Positions 18,770 to 28,000 of a stretch of DNA of 64,000 nucleotides are shown here, in pieces. The notes beneath the pieces were generated by a model. The model saw only the letters and a program-made list of their open reading frames with translations. It was not told where the DNA came from and did not search any database. Position 1 is the stretch's first letter. The number at the start of each line of letters is the position of its first letter. The translations under genes and the position numbers were made by a program. The DNA comes from JAJPKK01 sp963747835 (GTDB lineage: Bacteria; Pseudomonadota; Alphaproteobacteria; Rhizobiales; Xanthobacteraceae), in NCBI GenBank assembly GCA_963747835.1, contig CAVVGO010000005.1, positions 930,001 to 994,000 on the forward strand, given 5' to 3'.

Positions 18770-19660
18770 ATGTTGACACTCGATCTTCTGATCAACGGGC
18801 TGATCATCGGCGTGTTCTACGCCCTGATGGCGATCGGTCTGTCGCTCATTTTCGGCATCCTGAAAATCGTCAACTTCGCCCATGGCGAGTTCTACATGCT
18901 GGGGGCATATGCCTATACGCTGGCCGCCTTGAAGCTCGACGTATCGCCGTGGCTCGCGCTGCCGTTCGCCTTTATGGTGGGCGCATTGGTGGGCCTCGCA
19001 GTCGAGCGCCTTCTGATGCGTCCGCTTTATGCCGGCTACGCCTCCTGGGGCCTGATGCGCGACGAGTACGCCGTCATCGTCACCTTCGGGCTTTCGCTGC
19101 TGTTGATCAATCTGGTCGACAAGGTGGTCGGACCCTATGGGTTCAGGGGCCCGGCGCTGGTCGGCATTTCGCGCATCTACCTCGGCCCCGTGGTCATCAG
19201 CGGGCATCGGCTGTTCGCCGCGCTGGCCGCCGTGGTCGTCATCGTCGTGACCATGCTGGTGGTGCGCTATTCCTATTGGGGCCGGCAGATCCAGGCGGTT
19301 TCGCAGAACCGGCTCGGGGCGTCGCTTGCCGGCATCGACCCGGCCAAGGTCAGTGCGATCGTGTTCGCGCTGGCCGGAGGGCTCGCGGCCATGTCGGGGG
19401 CGCTGCTGGCCAATATCTTCAATCCCACCCCGGATGTCGGCGCGTTCCCCGCGGTCAAGTCCATTGTCATCGTGGTGCTCGGCGGCATGGGCTCAGTGCC
19501 GGGTGCCATTGTGGCGAGCTTCCTGCTCGGCGTAATCGAAAGCTTCGGCAGCGTCTATATCTCGTATCAATACCGCGACACCTACGGCCTGATCATCCTC
19601 ATTCTCGTGCTGCTGTTTCGTCCCGAGGGCCTGTTCGGCCAACGCGCGCGGGAGATGTGA
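18770..19660 (+). CDS. livH: LivH-type ABC transporter permease
   Basis: Inner-membrane permease of the branched-chain amino acid uptake family, with about eight transmembrane helices. The first segment (LLINGLIIGVFYALMAIGLSLIFGILKIVNFAHGEF) is the family signature. A later GGMGSVPGAIVASFLLG contains the loop that contacts the ATPase. The start at ATG 18770 is 62 nt after the receptor gene. It ends in TGATG, sharing one base with the next permease gene. Confidence 0.9.
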   Translation: MLTLDLLINGLIIGVFYALMAIGLSLIFGILKIVNFAHGEFYMLGAYAYTLAALKLDVSPWLALPFAFMVGALVGLAVERLLMRPLYAGYASWGLMRDEYAVIVTFGLSLLLINLVDKVVGPYGFRGPALVGISRIYLGPVVISGHRLFAALAAVVVIVVTMLVVRYSYWGRQIQAVSQNRLGASLAGIDPAKVSAIVFALAGGLAAMSGALLANIFNPTPDVGAFPAVKSIVIVVLGGMGSVPGAIVASFLLGVIESFGSVYISYQYRDTYGLIILILVLLFRPEGLFGQRAREM

Positions 19661-20628
19661 TGCGTGCGTTCGTCGACACGCGCAGCCGCATGCGCACCGA
19701 GCTGTGGGCTTCGCTCGCGATCCTCGCCGGCGTCGCGATGCTGCCGGCCCTCGTCGCCAACGATTATTGGCGCGGCGTGATGATCGTCTCGATGTATTTC
19801 GCCATGCTGGCGATCGGATGGAACCTGCTTGCCGGCTTTACCGGGCAATTCTCGTTGGCGCCGGCAACATTCGGCATGATCGGCGGCTACGCGACCGGGC
19901 TCCTCGCCTACCATTTCGACGGCACCGCGCTGACGGGCATCCCGACCGCGGTCATCGTCTCCGGCGCCGTCGGGTTCGTGCTCGCCCGCATCGTCATGCG
20001 GTTGCGCGGTCCCTATCTGGCGCTCACCACGTTGTCGTTCGCCGAGATCATGCGGCTCGTCATCGCCAATTCGTACGATATCACCCGTGGCGATCTCGGC
20101 CTCAACGTGCCGAGCCTGTTCGACAGCCGCCTCGTCTATTACTACGTGATGCTTGCCGTGCTGACCGCCGTGCAACTCGGTGTTTATGTGTTGTTGCGCA
20201 GTTCGGCCGGGCTGTACCTGCGCGCCATCCGGGACGACGAGGTTGCCGCCGCCGGCCGCGGCGTGAACACCGTGCGCTGGAAGACCTATGCCTTCGCGCT
20301 GAGCGCGGCGATCAGCGGATTGGCCGGCGCGCTGTACGGCCACTTCGCCCAGTTCGTCAGCCCGGAGCTCGGCCTGATATCGCAATCCGGCATCATCATC
20401 AGCATGGTGGTGATCGGCGGCCTCGGGACGCTGGTCGGTCCGATCGGCGGAGCCTTCCTGGTCTATGTGGCGTCCGAGTTCCTGCGCGAAGTCGGCGGCT
20501 ACCAGCTCATCGTGTTCGCGCTGCTGCTGATCCTGTTCGCGCGGTTCTTCCGGCACGGCCTGTGGGGGCTGCTGCGCGCCGGTTATGAAAAGCTCGCGGC
20601 GCGTCCCGCTGCGACGCCGGCGGAGTGA
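19660..20628 (+). CDS. livM: LivM-type ABC transporter permease
   Basis: Second inner-membrane permease of the liv transporter, about 322 aa. The family stretch YFAMLAIGWNLLAGFTGQFSLAPATFGMIGGY is present, followed by LRGPYLALTTLSFAEIMRLV, LRAIRDDEVAAAGRGVN and the ATPase-contact loop VIGGLGTLVGPIGGAFLV. The ATG at 19660 overlaps the LivH stop by one base, which indicates translational coupling. It pairs with LivH to form the channel. Confidence 0.9.
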   Translation: MRAFVDTRSRMRTELWASLAILAGVAMLPALVANDYWRGVMIVSMYFAMLAIGWNLLAGFTGQFSLAPATFGMIGGYATGLLAYHFDGTALTGIPTAVIVSGAVGFVLARIVMRLRGPYLALTTLSFAEIMRLVIANSYDITRGDLGLNVPSLFDSRLVYYYVMLAVLTAVQLGVYVLLRSSAGLYLRAIRDDEVAAAGRGVNTVRWKTYAFALSAAISGLAGALYGHFAQFVSPELGLISQSGIIISMVVIGGLGTLVGPIGGAFLVYVASEFLREVGGYQLIVFALLLILFARFFRHGLWGLLRAGYEKLAARPAATPAE

Positions 20629-20633
20629 TCGCC

Positions 20634-21353
20634 ATGAGCTGCATGGCCATCGACCGGCTGGCGATCTCGTTCGGCGGCCTGCGCGCACTCGACAGCGTGA
20701 GTTTCGCGATCGAGCGCGGCGAACTCATCGGCCTGATCGGGCCTAACGGGTCGGGCAAGACCACGCTCGTCAACATCCTCAGTGGCCACCTCAAGCCGGA
20801 CGACGGAGAGGTGATGCTGGAGGGCCGGCGCATCGATGGCCTGCGCCCCGAAGCCTTGGCGCAGCGCGGCGTGCTGCGCACGTTCCAACTCACCCGCGCG
20901 TTCCCGCGCATGAGCGTGCTCGACAACCTGATGGTAGCCGGCTGCGCGTTGGGGCTTGGGTGGGACGAAGCGGTGCGGCGCGCATTGCGACTGCTCGAGG
21001 AGCTTTCGCTGATCCGGCTGCAAAGCGCGGATGCCGGGCACCTGTCGGGCGGCCAGACCAAGCTCCTGGAATTCGCCGCCTGCTTCATGGTACCGCCGAA
21101 AATCGCGCTGCTCGACGAGCCATTCGCCGCGATCCATCCGACTATGAAGGAAATCATGGCCGGGTTCATCCGCCGCCGCCACGCGGCCGGGCAGACGTTT
21201 TTGCTGATCAGTCACGATATGCCGGTGGTCGTCGAGCTATGCCCGCGCACCGTTTGCCTCAATGCCGGAACCGTCATCGCGGACGGCGCGACCCGGGCCG
21301 TTTTGACGAAGGCGGACGTGATCGAGGCCTATCTTGGCGAGGCCGCGGCGTGA
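20634..21353 (+). CDS. livG: LivG-type ABC transporter ATP-binding protein
   Basis: Cytoplasmic ATPase energising the transporter. It has Walker A GPNGSGKTT, the signature LSGGQ and Walker B ALLDEP, followed by the switch histidine in LLISHDMPVV. LivG members carry a characteristic FQLTRAFPRMSVLDNL segment, seen here. ATG 20634 follows the LivM stop by 5 nt; a GTG at 20625 overlapping that stop is an alternative. The LivF gene overlaps its end. Confidence 0.9.
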   Translation: MSCMAIDRLAISFGGLRALDSVSFAIERGELIGLIGPNGSGKTTLVNILSGHLKPDDGEVMLEGRRIDGLRPEALAQRGVLRTFQLTRAFPRMSVLDNLMVAGCALGLGWDEAVRRALRLLEELSLIRLQSADAGHLSGGQTKLLEFAACFMVPPKIALLDEPFAAIHPTMKEIMAGFIRRRHAAGQTFLLISHDMPVVVELCPRTVCLNAGTVIADGATRAVLTKADVIEAYLGEAAA

Positions 21354-22093
21354 GCCCGCTTCTCGCTATGCGGGACGTGCACGCCGGCTACGTCGCCGAC
21401 ATCGACATTCTTCGCGGCGTCAGCATCAATGTCGAGCCCGGCGCGATCACCGGCCTGATCGGGCTCAATGGCGCCGGCAAGTCGACGATCATGAAGACGA
21501 TCTGCGGCTTCTTGCACCCGCATGCCGGCACGATCGAATTTGACGGCGCCGATATCACCGCGATCGCGGCGCACCGCGTGATCGATCGCGGCATCTGCTA
21601 CATCCCGCAGGAATCGAGCCTGTTTCCGTTCATGAGCGTGCACGACAATCTGCGTCTCCCGCTCGATCATCTGGAGCGCCGCGGCAACGGCGCGGCGCCC
21701 CATGATTTCGCCGCGCGGTTCGACGACATGTTCGATAAGTTTCCGGTCCTGCGCGAGCGCCGCGCCGCCAAGGCGGGCAATCTCTCGGGCGGACAGCAGA
21801 AGATGGTCGAATTCGCCAAAGTATATTTGCAGCGCCCGCGCCTGTGCCTGATCGACGAGCCCAGTATCGGGTTGTCACCGAAGGTCGCCGAGGAAGTCTA
21901 TGGCTGGATCGACCTGTTCGCGGCCCAGCAGACGGCAATCCTGCTGGTCGATCACAATGTGCGCAGGGTAGTACGGATGTCGCGCTACATCTATGTGCTC
22001 AGTCTCGGCGAAATCGCCGCGGAAGGGCCGCCGGACGCCTTCGCGGGCGACCTCCACGAGCAGGTGAAAAGCTGGCTCGGCATTAACTTCTGA
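21350..22093 (+). CDS. livF: LivF-type ABC transporter ATP-binding protein
   Basis: Second ATPase of the transporter, 247 aa. It shows Walker A GLNGAGKST, LSGGQQKM, Walker B CLIDEPSIGLSP and the H-loop LLVDHNV. The GTG start at 21350 overlaps the LivG stop in GTGA, a coupled arrangement. It closes the operon, and a 20-bp hairpin begins at its stop codon. Confidence 0.9.
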   Translation: MSPLLAMRDVHAGYVADIDILRGVSINVEPGAITGLIGLNGAGKSTIMKTICGFLHPHAGTIEFDGADITAIAAHRVIDRGICYIPQESSLFPFMSVHDNLRLPLDHLERRGNGAAPHDFAARFDDMFDKFPVLRERRAAKAGNLSGGQQKMVEFAKVYLQRPRLCLIDEPSIGLSPKVAEEVYGWIDLFAAQQTAILLVDHNVRRVVRMSRYIYVLSLGEIAAEGPPDAFAGDLHEQVKSWLGINF

Positions 22094-22139
22094 TCCCGCC
22101 TGCGCCGGCGCGGCACGATGCGCCGGCGCAGGCGGGATC
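22092..22139 (+). terminator. Large hairpin at the end of the liv operon
   Basis: A perfect 20-bp inverted repeat, GATCCCGCCTGCGCCGGCGC at 22092-22111 and its complement at 22120-22139, around an 8-nt loop. It starts inside the livF stop region and has no T-run, so it may act as an mRNA stabiliser as well as a terminator. Confidence 0.7.
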
Positions 22140-22141
22140 GA

Positions 22142-22155
22142 TTGATCCGCGTCAA
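22142..22155 (+). promoter_or_regulatory. FixK/FNR-type box
   Basis: TTGATCCGCGTCAA fits the TTGAT-N4-ATCAA palindrome of oxygen-responsive CRP/FNR-family regulators in nine of ten positions. It lies about 80 nt before the start of the small secreted protein at 22235, a spacing compatible with class II activation. Confidence 0.65.
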
Positions 22156-22234
22156 TGAAGATCGACCCGCCCCGGTCAAGATCGTTGTGTTTGGCGATGG
22201 GCCAAACTCATAAATCCGTGGGAGGAGCTTTGTC

Positions 22235-22474
22235 ATGCGAACGATGACGTTTCCAATCATCGGCGTAATTGCGTTGGGGATTTTTCCCGCTGGTGCCGCA
22301 AGCGAACACACCAAAGTGACGGCGGCGGTGCCCGGTTCTTTCGAATGGGAGCAATGCCATATTCAAGCGCTGCGGTATGGTCGCATCAACGGCCGCCACA
22401 GCACCCATAAGTACATGAGTAATTGTGTGGGAAAGGCCAAACGATTGGCCCTCGGCAACGTCAGCCAGGGCTAG
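22235..22474 (+). CDS. Small secreted protein with two cysteines
   Basis: A 79-aa protein with a signal peptide (residues 1-21, cleavage near GAASEH). The mature part is about 58 residues with two cysteines (EQCHI and NCVGK) that could form a disulfide. I recognise no family. GGGAGGAG before the ATG supports the start. A FixK/FNR-type box upstream suggests low-oxygen induction. It is transcribed away from the liv hairpin and converges on the M23 peptidase gene. Confidence 0.6.
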   Translation: MRTMTFPIIGVIALGIFPAGAASEHTKVTAAVPGSFEWEQCHIQALRYGRINGRHSTHKYMSNCVGKAKRLALGNVSQG

Positions 22475-22498
22475 TCTGCGGGCGCCGTCGCCACGCGC

Positions 22499-23899
22499 TT
22501 ACATGAACCCGAACTTGGTGCCGGCTTGCAAAAATTTGTGCGGATCGACCGCTTCGCCATCGACGCGGGTCTCGTAATGCAGGTGCGGGCCGGTCGAGCG
22601 GCCGGTCGAGCCGAGCTTGCCGACGACGTTGCCGGGCTTGAGGACCTGGCCGACGTGGACGTCGATCTCCGACAGATGACCGTAGCGGGTGGCGAGGCCG
22701 TTGCCGTGATCGACCTCCACCATGCGGCCGTAGCCGCCGCTCCAGCCCGCCGACATCACGGTGCCGCCGGCGGTGACGTGGATGTCCTCGCCGGTGTCGC
22801 CGCGGAAATCGATGCCGGTATGCATGGCCGGGCGGCCGATGAACGGATCGACGCGGACGCCGAAGCCCGACGATTGCTCGATCTCGCCTTCCACCGGCTT
22901 GCGCAGCGGCACCGCCCCGATGGTCGCGGACAGGCGCTCGACCTGGGCGCGGGCCACGTTGATGCGGTAGACCTGCTTCTCGAACGGGCCGGAATTAGCC
23001 GCCAGCCGATACGGGATGAAGGGGCCGCCCACGCCGCCTGCCGCGGCCTTGGTCGGGTCGAGCCCGACATCGGCGAGTATCGCGCGCATCCGGCGCGTCT
23101 TGGCGTCGTAGCTTTCCTCCATGGCGGCGAGCGTATTGGTCTGGCGGCCTTCGACCCGGTCGAGGGATTCCCACAGCCGCGCCAGCACCGCCTGCGGATT
23201 GCCGATGCGCGGCCGCGCCGACCGGTTGGGATCGAACCTGGCGTCGCGCAGGAGGGGCGCCGCGAACAGCGCGGGTCCGGAAATCGGCGACGCCTTGAGC
23301 GTTGCGCCCGCCGATGGGACGGCGCTGCGGGGTGCTGAGCGCACCGAGCCGGTGGCGGATGGGTCCGCGATGGCGCCAAGGGTCGTCGCTCGCTGCTCCA
23401 GCATCGACTGGCGGCGCACCACCTGGTCGAGCTTCTGTTCGAGCTGTTCCTGGTCGAGGAGCTGCCGGCTCGTCGCCCGGTCGACCTGGGCGCGCATCTC
23501 GGCAAGGCGATCCTCATAGGCGAACTGCATCTCGGCCTGGTGCGACACCATGCGGGCAAGAACGTCGTCCTGGAACGCGAAATAGGTGGCGGTCATCACC
23601 GACCAGCCTGCCATGATCACGAGGGCGCCCACCACGGTCCAGAAAGCGACCGGGCCGAGCCTGAAATGGCGATCCGCCCGGCCGGCCATCGCGGCGCCGC
23701 GACCGGCAGGCCGGCGGTTCCCGGTGCGCGGCCGCGCCGGCTCAACGTCGGCGTGCTGGCGTTCCCCGGCGCCACGGTGGTCGTGGTGTGGGTGGGTCGG
23801 GTTCGGCAGGTGCCGGCGTTCGTGGGCGGATTGGTGATCCTCGTCGATGGGATGACGGCGCGGATCGGCAACAATCGTTTGTACGAAGCGAGATGACAT
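22499..23899 (-). CDS. M23 family metallopeptidase, membrane-anchored
   Basis: Predicted periplasmic peptidoglycan endopeptidase, anchored by one helix. A histidine- and arginine-rich cytoplasmic head of about 70 residues precedes the helix (VAFWTVVGALVIMAGWSVM). A coiled-coil-like region follows (RLAEMRAQVDRATSRQLLDQ). The C-terminal lysostaphin-type domain has the zinc-site motifs HTGIDFRGD and GPHLHYE, with GLATRYGHLS between. The start at 23899 is chosen over a longer frame because GGAG lies 6-7 nt before it. All catalytic ligands are present. Confidence 0.85.
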   Translation of the reverse strand: MSSRFVQTIVADPRRHPIDEDHQSAHERRHLPNPTHPHHDHRGAGERQHADVEPARPRTGNRRPAGRGAAMAGRADRHFRLGPVAFWTVVGALVIMAGWSVMTATYFAFQDDVLARMVSHQAEMQFAYEDRLAEMRAQVDRATSRQLLDQEQLEQKLDQVVRRQSMLEQRATTLGAIADPSATGSVRSAPRSAVPSAGATLKASPISGPALFAAPLLRDARFDPNRSARPRIGNPQAVLARLWESLDRVEGRQTNTLAAMEESYDAKTRRMRAILADVGLDPTKAAAGGVGGPFIPYRLAANSGPFEKQVYRINVARAQVERLSATIGAVPLRKPVEGEIEQSSGFGVRVDPFIGRPAMHTGIDFRGDTGEDIHVTAGGTVMSAGWSGGYGRMVEVDHGNGLATRYGHLSEIDVHVGQVLKPGNVVGKLGSTGRSTGPHLHYETRVDGEAVDPHKFLQAGTKFGFM

Positions 23900-24203
23900 G
23901 CGCACTCCAGAACCGGCTCTGCTGCGCTGAACCGGCAATGGGGAGCAATGGAATCATGTCGTGGTTAATTTTCAGGAAACCGTCCGCGGATGGTGTATCG
24001 GCGGACGCAAAACCGCGGCATGTCGTTAACGATCAGGTAACGGGCAGCCATGGGCATGCCCAAACATGCCGCAGCTTTTCGGCCACGCTGCACCTTTCCG
24101 CGGCGAACCGGGGCAGGCGCCGCTACCAATATGCGCTCGCAGCGAGAGAGCGACCGCGCCACAATTGGCAGCAACGTCAGGCGAAGCCGGGCGATCGCCG
24201 GCG

Positions 24204-24674
24204 TCATTTCTCCTTCGCAGCCGCGAGTACATCCTCGGCATGACCTTCGATCTTGACCTTGGGCCAGATGCGAACAATCCGGCCGTCGGCGCCGATCAGG
24301 ACCGTGGTCCGGCTGATGCCCATGTAGGTTTTCCCGTACATGGATTTTTCTCCCCACACTCCGTAGGATTCGAGCATTTCGTGGGTTTCGTCGGAGGCGA
24401 GCGGCGTTGTAAGCTGGTGCTTGGTCTTGAAGGCGTCCTGTTTTTTGACCGGGTCGGCCGAAACTCCGAGGACGGTAACTCCGGCCTTGGCGAAGGCCGG
24501 CTGGAGACGGGAAAAGTCCTTTGCTTCGATAGTGCAACCGGGGGTATCGGCCTTGGGATAGAAGTATAAAACCAGCTTTTTGCCCTTGAAGTCCTTGAGC
24601 GAGACGGCCCCGCCGCCGTCCCGGGCGAGATGAAAATCCGGGGCCGGGGTGCCTTCCGCGAGTTTTGCTGCCAT
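24204..24674 (-). CDS. bcp: Thiol peroxidase Bcp (peroxiredoxin)
   Basis: Cytoplasmic thioredoxin-dependent peroxiredoxin that reduces hydrogen and organic peroxides. The peroxidatic cysteine is in KADTPGCTIEAKDF. Other family features are LYFYPKADTPGC, VLGVSADPVKKQDAF and YGKTYMGISRTTVLI. No second cysteine at the usual resolving position is obvious, so it may be a one-cysteine type. ATG 24674 (MAAKLAEG) is preferred to an upstream ATG because GGAAGG precedes it. The M23 peptidase gene follows downstream in the same direction after about 300 nt. Confidence 0.92.
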   Translation of the reverse strand: MAAKLAEGTPAPDFHLARDGGGAVSLKDFKGKKLVLYFYPKADTPGCTIEAKDFSRLQPAFAKAGVTVLGVSADPVKKQDAFKTKHQLTTPLASDETHEMLESYGVWGEKSMYGKTYMGISRTTVLIGADGRIVRIWPKVKIEGHAEDVLAAAKEK

Positions 24675-25013
24675 GTGCCTTCCTTTCGTCGCTTTCAACC
24701 GGTCTTCTTCAGTTATCTTGGACTTTGCGGGGATAAGCGTAGATGCAAATTAACGAAGTCGGCAGAACTTCGCATCATCACGATGATTCGGGCCACAGGG
24801 GTTTCCCGATTCAAGGGGTTTTAAGGGAGTAAGGCTTGGGCTGCGGGATGTTAGGAACTTGCTTGGGCAAGTTCTTGAGAATGCAGGATTTTCTCACTGA
24901 GACGTGAAGTCTTGGGCCTGAGGTCTTGCAGGCGTCTTTGAGGGGCGCTCCGGCAGGGGTTCTTGTCGCAATCGCATCAGCGGCATGACGGATTAGGGGA
25001 CGTCCGATAGGGC
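24675..25013. other. Intergenic region between bcp and the AsmA-like gene
   Basis: This 339-nt divergent spacer is relatively A/T-rich. It contains a small hairpin, GAACTTGC-ttgg-GCAAGTTC, at 24855-24874. No protein frame or RNA gene is apparent. It must hold the promoters for the two divergent genes; a TATAAT at 25023-25028, just inside the next coding sequence, is the best -10 candidate. Confidence 0.5.
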
Positions 25014-28000
25014 ATGGCTGAGTATAATAGACCCAGGCTCGCAAACTTGCGCGGCATGGAGGCGGGGCTGCATATGCACCGCCGCGCCGAGGCCGTGCGC
25101 ACCGCTGTGCGCGGCAGCACCGGCTCCGCCGTCGCGCGGGCCGACTTGGCACGTCAAGAGGGCCGACAGAAATCCAAACGCGAATCCGATTACGAGCCGT
25201 ATCGCGAATCCGCTGTCGCCGCGTGGTGGCACAACGTGGTGCGGCCGCGCCTCCGATGGCCAGCGGCCAAACGTTCCGCCGGCGGTGTGCTGGGGCTCGG
25301 GCGAAACCGCTGGATCCGCGGCATCGGCATCGGCATTGGCGCGATCGCGATGCTGTTTCTTGTGGTTGCCGGCGCACTGTGGTGGCGGCTTGCCAGCGGA
25401 CCGATATCGTTCGACTTCGCCACGCCGTGGCTGACGGCTGCGATCGCGGATAATTTCGGCGACCAGTTCAAGGTCGAAATCGGCGGTACCGTGCTGGAGC
25501 GCGACGAGCATGGCCGCGCCGCCATGCGCATCCGCGGCATCATGGTGCGCGACCGCGACGGCACCGTGATCGCAAGCGCGCCCAAGGCCGAGGTCGGGTT
25601 TTCGAGCTCCAGCCTGCTTGGCGGACGCCCGCGGGCGGAGCGGCTGAACTTGGTCGGCGCCGAGCTCGCCGTCAGGGTCGAACCCGATGGCCGGTTGACG
25701 ATATCGACTGGCGTCGACAAGCGCCCGCTCGCCACGACGCCGGCGCTCGCGTCCATCGGGCCGAGTTCGGCGCCGTCCTTCAGCCCGGACCGCGGCGTCG
25801 AGCAGAAGCGCAGCATGCAGGAAAACGTCGCGGCGTTTTTGAGCTGGGTCGACAGTCTGGGCGCGCTCGGTCTCGATGGCGGCGATCTCACCGAGGTCGG
25901 CCTCAAGAGCGGCAATCTCGTGGTCGACGACCGGCGCAACGGCCACCAGTCGCGGTTCGAGAACATTCATTTGAGCGTCACCCGCCCGCATGCCGGAGTG
26001 CTCGAATTCCAGCTCGGCTCCGAGGATGCGGCCCGGCCGTGGCTTCTCGTCGCCTCGCTCAAGCCGGGCGCCCATGGTACCCGCACGGTCGACCTTGATG
26101 CCCGTCAGATCTCCATCAGGGATATCCTGCTGGCGCTGCGGATGGACGGCGGGGATATCGACGTCGACGCCGCCATTTCGGCGACGCTGCGTGGTGAGAT
26201 CGAGCAGGACGGCACGCCGCAAGTGGTCCACGGCCGGGTGATGATGGGGCCGGGTGCGATCACCGACCTGAAGGATCCGCTGGCGCGCATCCCGATCGAG
26301 CGCGCCGACGTGACGGTGGATTGGGATGCGGCGCAACACGTTCTGACGGCGCCGTTCCAGATCGCCTCCGGCGGCGCCCGCATAACCCTCGCCGCCCGCG
26401 CCGAGGCGCCGCGCGAAGCCAGCGGTCCCTGGGGGCTGAGCCTGACCGGCGGTTCGGTGGTGTTGCCGCCGCAGAGTCCCGGCGACGAGCCGCTGCAACT
26501 CAATCGCGTGGTGGTGCGGGGCCGATTCGATCCGGTCACCCACAAGCTCAACATTCTGGATGCGGAGGCGTCTGGGAAGGGCGTCGGCGTCGCGATGTCG
26601 GGCAGCGTCGACTTCACGGGGTCCGATCCCAAACTCAACATCGGCTTGGCGGCACGCAATATGTCGCTCGCCGCATTCAAACAGCTTTGGCCGACCGTCT
26701 TCAATCCGGAGGTGCGCAACTGGGTGATGGAGCGCGCCAACGGCGGCACCGTCGAACAGGGCGAGATCGCCACCAATGCGCCGCTGTCGACACTGCGTGC
26801 CGGCGGCCCGCCGGTACCTGACGACGGCCTTCACATCCAGATCACCACCACCGGAACGACGGTGCGGCCATTCGATGGCCTCCCGGAGATTCGCGACGCC
26901 GACCTCGTCACGCGCGTCAGGGGCCGCAATGCGACGGTGTCGCTCGGCCGCGCCGCGGTCGAGATGCCGTCGGGCCGGCGGCTGACGCTTGCGAACGGCA
27001 CCTTCGAAGTGCCGGATACCCAAGTCAAGAATCCGCCCTCGAAAGTGCGTATCAGGATGGACGGCCCGGTTGCCGCCGCCGCCGAACTGTTGAGCTTGGA
27101 TCGCATCAGGGATGCCGCCAACGTGCCGCTCGATCCGGCGGCGACCCGCGGCAATGTGGTGGCGACCATCAATCTCGCCATGCCGCTCAACGAGGACGTG
27201 AAGGCGAGCACCCTCAACTATACGATCGCCGCCGACATCGTGAATTTCGCAGCCGATCAATTCTTGATGTCGCAGAAGGTCGAAGCGCAGACCTTGCGGG
27301 CAACCGCCAACAACCAGGGCTACCAGATCAAGGGCGAAATGCGCATTGGCGGCGCGGCCGCATCGGTCGATCTGCGCCATACCAACGGCGAAGCCGATTC
27401 CGAACTGCGCCTCGCCGGCACGCTTGACGACGCCGCGCGCAGCCGCCTCGGGCTCGATCCGGGCGGAGGGGTTTCGGGTGCGATCCCGATCAAGGTCGGC
27501 GGCCGCGTCGCCTTCGGCAGTGACCAGGACAACCGGCTCCTGGTCGAGGCCGACTTCACCCCCGCCAAGGTCGACAACCTGTTTCCGGGCTGGACCAAGA
27601 ACCCGAACCGGCCGGCGCGGGCGTCGTTCATCTTCGTCGGCAAGGGCAAAGCGATGCGGTTCGACGACGTCGCCTTCGACGGCGGCGGCGCCTCGATCCG
27701 CGGCAATGTCGAGTTCGACCAGAACGGCGATTTCGCCACCGCCTCGTTCCCGATCTTCGGGCTGTCCGACGGCGACCGCGCCAATCTCCGGCTCGAGCAT
27801 ACGCCGGACAATCTCTACAAGGTGACGGTGCGCGGCGAAGCCTTCGACGCGCGCACCTTCGTCAAGTCGGCGATGGCGGGCGCAAACGAGTCGCGGCCGA
27901 AGCGGCCCGCCTTCGACTTCGACCTCGACGCCAAGCTCGCCTCGGTGACGGGCTTCAAGGGCGAGGGCCTTCGCAATGTCGACCTCCATCTGCTGCGGCG

